Of a DNA stretch of 64,000 nt, positions 61,547-64,000 are shown piece after piece. Source of the DNA: CAVVEQ01 sp963806635. Its GTDB lineage: Bacteria; Chloroflexota; Anaerolineae; Anaerolineales; Anaerolineaceae. Numbering within the stretch: position 1 is the stretch's first letter; the number at the start of each line of letters is the position of its first letter. The stretch is from NCBI GenBank assembly GCA_963806635.1, contig CAWDZA010000015.1:992001-1056000 (forward strand), given 5' to 3'. The notes under the pieces are model-generated. The model ran no database searches. It was not told the DNA's origin and worked only from the letters and a program-made list of their open reading frames with translations. A program made the position numbers and the translations under genes.

Positions 61547-62548
61547 TTACTGATCCTGCAGAAAGTGAGTGGCCTGGATGGCTGCCGCTGCGCCCATCCC
61601 TGCGGAGGTGACCACCTGGCGGTTATATGGATCAGCCACCTCTCCGGCGGCAAAAACGCCAGGCACATTGGTCTGCATTCTCGCATCAACCTTCAAATAC
61701 CCGTGATCATCCAGAGCCAATTGCCCTGAAAAAAGTTCCACATTCGGGGTGTGGCCAATGAAGACAAACACCCCGTCCAAATCCATTTTGCTTTCCACCC
61801 CGGACTTCACATTTTTAACCATCAGCCCTTCCACTTTATCTGTTCCAAGTATCGCAAGGGGTATGGTATTCATTTCCAGCCGGATCTTTGGTTCCTGCCG
61901 GACCCGGTTTTGTAGGATGGCACCCGCACGAAATTCATCCCGGCGGTGGATGATCGTGACGCTGGAGGCAAAACGGGTGAGGAATATCGCCTCTTCAAGC
62001 GCGCTATCCCCGCCACCAATGACCGCCACTTTTTTCTCTTTGAAGAAGAATCCATCACACGTGGCACAATAGGAGACACCCTTTCCGGTGTAGAGATCCT
62101 CCCCAGGGATTCCTAATTTGTTTGGGCTGGCGCCAGTGGCAAGGATCAAAGTATCAGCTTCAAAATCACCACCATCGGTTTTAACAACGAATGGTCGCTT
62201 GGAGAGATCCACCGTGGTTGCCGTACCGAAAACCACCCGCGCGCCAAATTTCTCCGCTTGTTTCTGAAAAAGATCGCCAAGCTGAGAGCCTCCGATGCCT
62301 TCTGGAAAACCGGGGTAATTCTCGATCGTATACGTCAGCGCGGCTTGCCCGCCCAGCGTTGTGCCTGTAACCACCACAGGGGCTAATTCCGCCCGCGCTG
62401 CGTAAAGAGCTGCAGAAAAACCTGCAGGACCGGAACCCAAGATCAATACCTTAACCTTTTCCGGTTTTGAACCGGTTGTGTTACCGGATTTAGGTGTGAA
62501 CGACAAATTCAATTTTCGCTCCTCAATCGATTTATTAATAAGATGCAA
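61547..62548 (-). CDS. trxB: Thioredoxin reductase
   Basis: NADPH-dependent flavoprotein reducing thioredoxin. 333 residues with the ATG at 62548; the first 30 residues are not conserved, so a later start is possible. FAD motif VLILGSGPAGFSAALYAAR (34-52), redox pair C161-x2-C164 in YCATCDGFF, NADPH motif VAVIGGGDSALEEA, and the FAD-binding GVFAAGEVADP near the end. It lies 15 bases after the aminotransferase on the same strand. Confidence 0.94.
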   Translation of the reverse strand: MHLINKSIEERKLNLSFTPKSGNTTGSKPEKVKVLILGSGPAGFSAALYAARAELAPVVVTGTTLGGQAALTYTIENYPGFPEGIGGSQLGDLFQKQAEKFGARVVFGTATTVDLSKRPFVVKTDGGDFEADTLILATGASPNKLGIPGEDLYTGKGVSYCATCDGFFFKEKKVAVIGGGDSALEEAIFLTRFASSVTIIHRRDEFRAGAILQNRVRQEPKIRLEMNTIPLAILGTDKVEGLMVKNVKSGVESKMDLDGVFVFIGHTPNVELFSGQLALDDHGYLKVDARMQTNVPGVFAAGEVADPYNRQVVTSAGMGAAAAIQATHFLQDQ

Positions 62549-62563
62549 ATTAGCCGGAGATTG

Positions 62564-63913
62564 TTACATCCCTGTCTCTTGATCAACGATGTTGAGCGCT
62601 GAATCCAAAATCCGCAATCCCTCCCCCAGCTCTTCCTCAGTGATTATGAGCGGTGGAAGGATCAACACGTTCTGCCAGTGTGTATACAAAAACAATCCTT
62701 GCTCCAGGCATTTCTGGCGGAAGGCAGCCATCACCGGGCTCGTTTTTCCATAGGGGGAAACAGGTTCGCGGGTTTTTCGATCTTTGACCAATTCAAGGGC
62801 AGCAAAAAGCCCGATCGAGCGTACGTCACCGATCGATGGATGCCTATCAGCTAGTTCTGTCAGCATCTCGCCCAGGGTTTCTCCCATGTGCTTCGCACGA
62901 GCGACCAACCCATCCTGCTCCATCACTTCGATCACAGCAATTGCAGCCGCTAAACTCACCGGATGGCCGTTGTAGGTCAATCCGCCTTCGTACACTTTTT
63001 CATTAAAAGTTGCTGCCATATCTTCTGTCATGGCTACAGCCCCCAGCGGGGCGTAACCGGAAGTAAGACCTTTCGCCATGGTCATGATATCCGGTTTCAC
63101 ATCCCAATGGTTCACCGCGAACCATTCCCCTGTGCGACCGAAGCCGCTCATCACTTCGTCGCAGATCAGCAGGATCCCAAATTTATCACAAATCGCCCGC
63201 ACACCGGTCAGGTATCCCTCAGGCGGGACCAGCACCCCGTTCGTGCCGGTCACCGTCTCGACCATCACTGCCGCGATCGTGGCTGGGTCCTCGAAAAGGA
63301 TGATCTCCTCCAGATGATGCAAATAGTCCCGGGTGAATTCTTCATCGGAGATCTCCCCCTTGCCCGCATGAAAGGTGGATCGATAGCGATAGGGGTCGAG
63401 GAAGTGCACCACGCCTGGCATGACCATCGGCTCCCAGGCAGTCCGGCGCGGATCGCCGGTAACTGCTGCCGCGCCGTGCGAAGCGCCGTGATATGAGCGG
63501 TAGCGCGCCAGGATCTTGAACCTGCCCGTTCTGGCCCGCGCCAGCTTGATGGCGTTCTCGTTCGCGTCCGCGCCGCCAAGGGTATACAGGAATTTTGTTA
63601 GCCCCGATGGAGTGATCGCGGCCAACTTCTTTCCGAGCATCGCGCGGGGTTTGGTGGCCATGCCAGGCCCGGCAAAGGGCAGCTCGCGCAGTTGATCGGT
63701 CATCGCTTGAATGACCCGCTCGTCGCTATGACCGATGTTGACGTTCATAACCGTCGAGTTGAAATCCAAATACCGTTTCCCCTTTTCATCCCAGAAGAAG
63801 ACGCCTTTAGAGCGGGTAACAGGGATCGGCTGTACCTTCTTCTGCGCTGACCAGGTCCAGAAGTTGTGCTCGATCGATAACGGTAATATTTCAGAATCGT
63901 CCAGTTCGATCAT
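62564..63913 (-). CDS. Class III PLP-dependent aminotransferase
   Basis: 449 residues. PLP-binding Lys is K281 in TMAKGLTSGYAPLGAV, the ring-nitrogen Asp is D252 in ICDEVMSGFGRTG, and SYHGASHGAAAVTGDPRR is the cofactor-phosphate region. Full length suggests the omega-amino-acid or taurine/beta-alanine-pyruvate type rather than the shorter acetylornithine type; the exact donor is not resolved. ATG 63913 lies three bases after the cyclase stop, so the two are cotranscribed. Confidence 0.9.
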   Translation of the reverse strand: MIELDDSEILPLSIEHNFWTWSAQKKVQPIPVTRSKGVFFWDEKGKRYLDFNSTVMNVNIGHSDERVIQAMTDQLRELPFAGPGMATKPRAMLGKKLAAITPSGLTKFLYTLGGADANENAIKLARARTGRFKILARYRSYHGASHGAAAVTGDPRRTAWEPMVMPGVVHFLDPYRYRSTFHAGKGEISDEEFTRDYLHHLEEIILFEDPATIAAVMVETVTGTNGVLVPPEGYLTGVRAICDKFGILLICDEVMSGFGRTGEWFAVNHWDVKPDIMTMAKGLTSGYAPLGAVAMTEDMAATFNEKVYEGGLTYNGHPVSLAAAIAVIEVMEQDGLVARAKHMGETLGEMLTELADRHPSIGDVRSIGLFAALELVKDRKTREPVSPYGKTSPVMAAFRQKCLEQGLFLYTHWQNVLILPPLIITEEELGEGLRILDSALNIVDQETGM

Positions 63914-63916
63914 GGT

Positions 63917-64000
63917 TCAATCCTCAATTAATACAGCCCGCACCGGTGCGCCCTCTGTATTCCCCAGCTTAAGTGGCAGAGCGATGAGTTGATACCGGCC
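63917..64000 (-). CDS. Cyclase/kynurenine formamidase-like hydrolase (C-terminal 27 residues)
   Basis: Only the end of the gene lies in the window; the 5' part is beyond 64000. The visible tail reads LIALPLKLGNTEGAPVRAVL and ends IED, the usual close of the metal-dependent cyclase/kynurenine formamidase (KynB-like) family, where PLK and the GAPVRAV block are conserved. It precedes the aminotransferase in the same operon, which would fit an amino-acid degradation route, though this is inference from one short tail. Confidence 0.65.
   Translation of the reverse strand, partial: GRYQLIALPLKLGNTEGAPVRAVLIED

Overview
The window reads as a continuous piece of a bacterial chromosome, most likely from Chloroflexota, class Anaerolineae or a close relative. 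This assignment is inferred from gene content, not from a marker-gene comparison. Pointers are: mevalonate kinase next to isopentenyl phosphate kinase (the archaeal-like mevalonate branch known from Chloroflexi); many secreted proteins with long Pro/Thr linkers of the PTPTPT kind carrying LysM, M23, beta-propeller or NBR1-Ig domains; a BTAD regulator with TPR-like helices; and housekeeping genes spread over short operons. No insertion sequence, prophage, CRISPR array or rRNA operon is visible. One tRNA gene (Leu, CAG) is present.

Layout. 1-4621 (minus): a translation/glycan operon, tlyA-lepA-flippase-like membrane protein-sugar epimerase, the last running off the left edge. 4696-8977 (plus): UbiA-type prenyltransferase, mevalonate kinase, isopentenyl phosphate kinase, dGTPase-like HD protein and greA, closed by a terminator. 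9029-17677 (minus): an unknown two-TM protein, topA, manC, dprA, rimM, khpA, rpsP and ffh, the ffh-rpsP-khpA-rimM core being the classical order. 17870-24850 (plus): degV, a DUF1015 gene and four secreted envelope proteins (two M23 peptidases, a beta-propeller, an NBR1-Ig lipoprotein). 24856-28261: queG, a LysM protein, a STAS/RsbW pair, a DivIC/FtsB-like protein and tRNA-Leu. 28448-36613: a degenerate membrane sensor, an LCP protein, a tyrosine-recombinase-like protein lacking its catalytic residues, tilS, and a receiver-CpaE-type ATPase next to a histidine kinase. 36661-44371: mutL, a HAD hydrolase, a C-terminal processing protease, an S1-domain protein, pyrG and eno. 44426-53123: a GH57 hydrolase and an SDR protein (minus), then a TIM-barrel-like protein directly upstream of ftsZ, two tiny proteins, an LCP-like exported protein, a Tat lipoprotein of the DUF362 family and a large polyferredoxin. 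53128-64000: an MFS transporter, phosphoglucose/phosphomannose isomerase, a BTAD regulator, an AI-2E family permease, an FHA protein, a LysM protein, trxB, a class III aminotransferase and the tail of a cyclase-family hydrolase.

Reading-frame breaks are very uneven. Roughly a dozen or more single-base shifts fall in the first 10.1 kb and hit conserved genes such as lepA, tlyA, mevalonate kinase and the HD protein. Only two more (an LCP protein near 30.93 kb and the polyferredoxin near 51.91 kb) are seen in the remaining 54 kb. Sequencing indels are the simplest explanation, so these genes are annotated as single CDS with noted shifts, not as pseudogenes.

Most interesting points: an ftsZ whose T7 synergy loop has His in place of a key Asp and which sits in an operon with uncharacterised genes; a XerC-like protein with no catalytic Tyr under a near-consensus promoter with an overlapping palindrome; a NapH/NapG-like fusion paired with a Tat-exported DUF362 lipoprotein; a ribosomal protein S16 with a long Ala/Glu/Pro/Val tail; a zinc-ribbon-topoisomerase I fusion; and a terminator-shaped hairpin inside the conserved N-terminal codons of queG.
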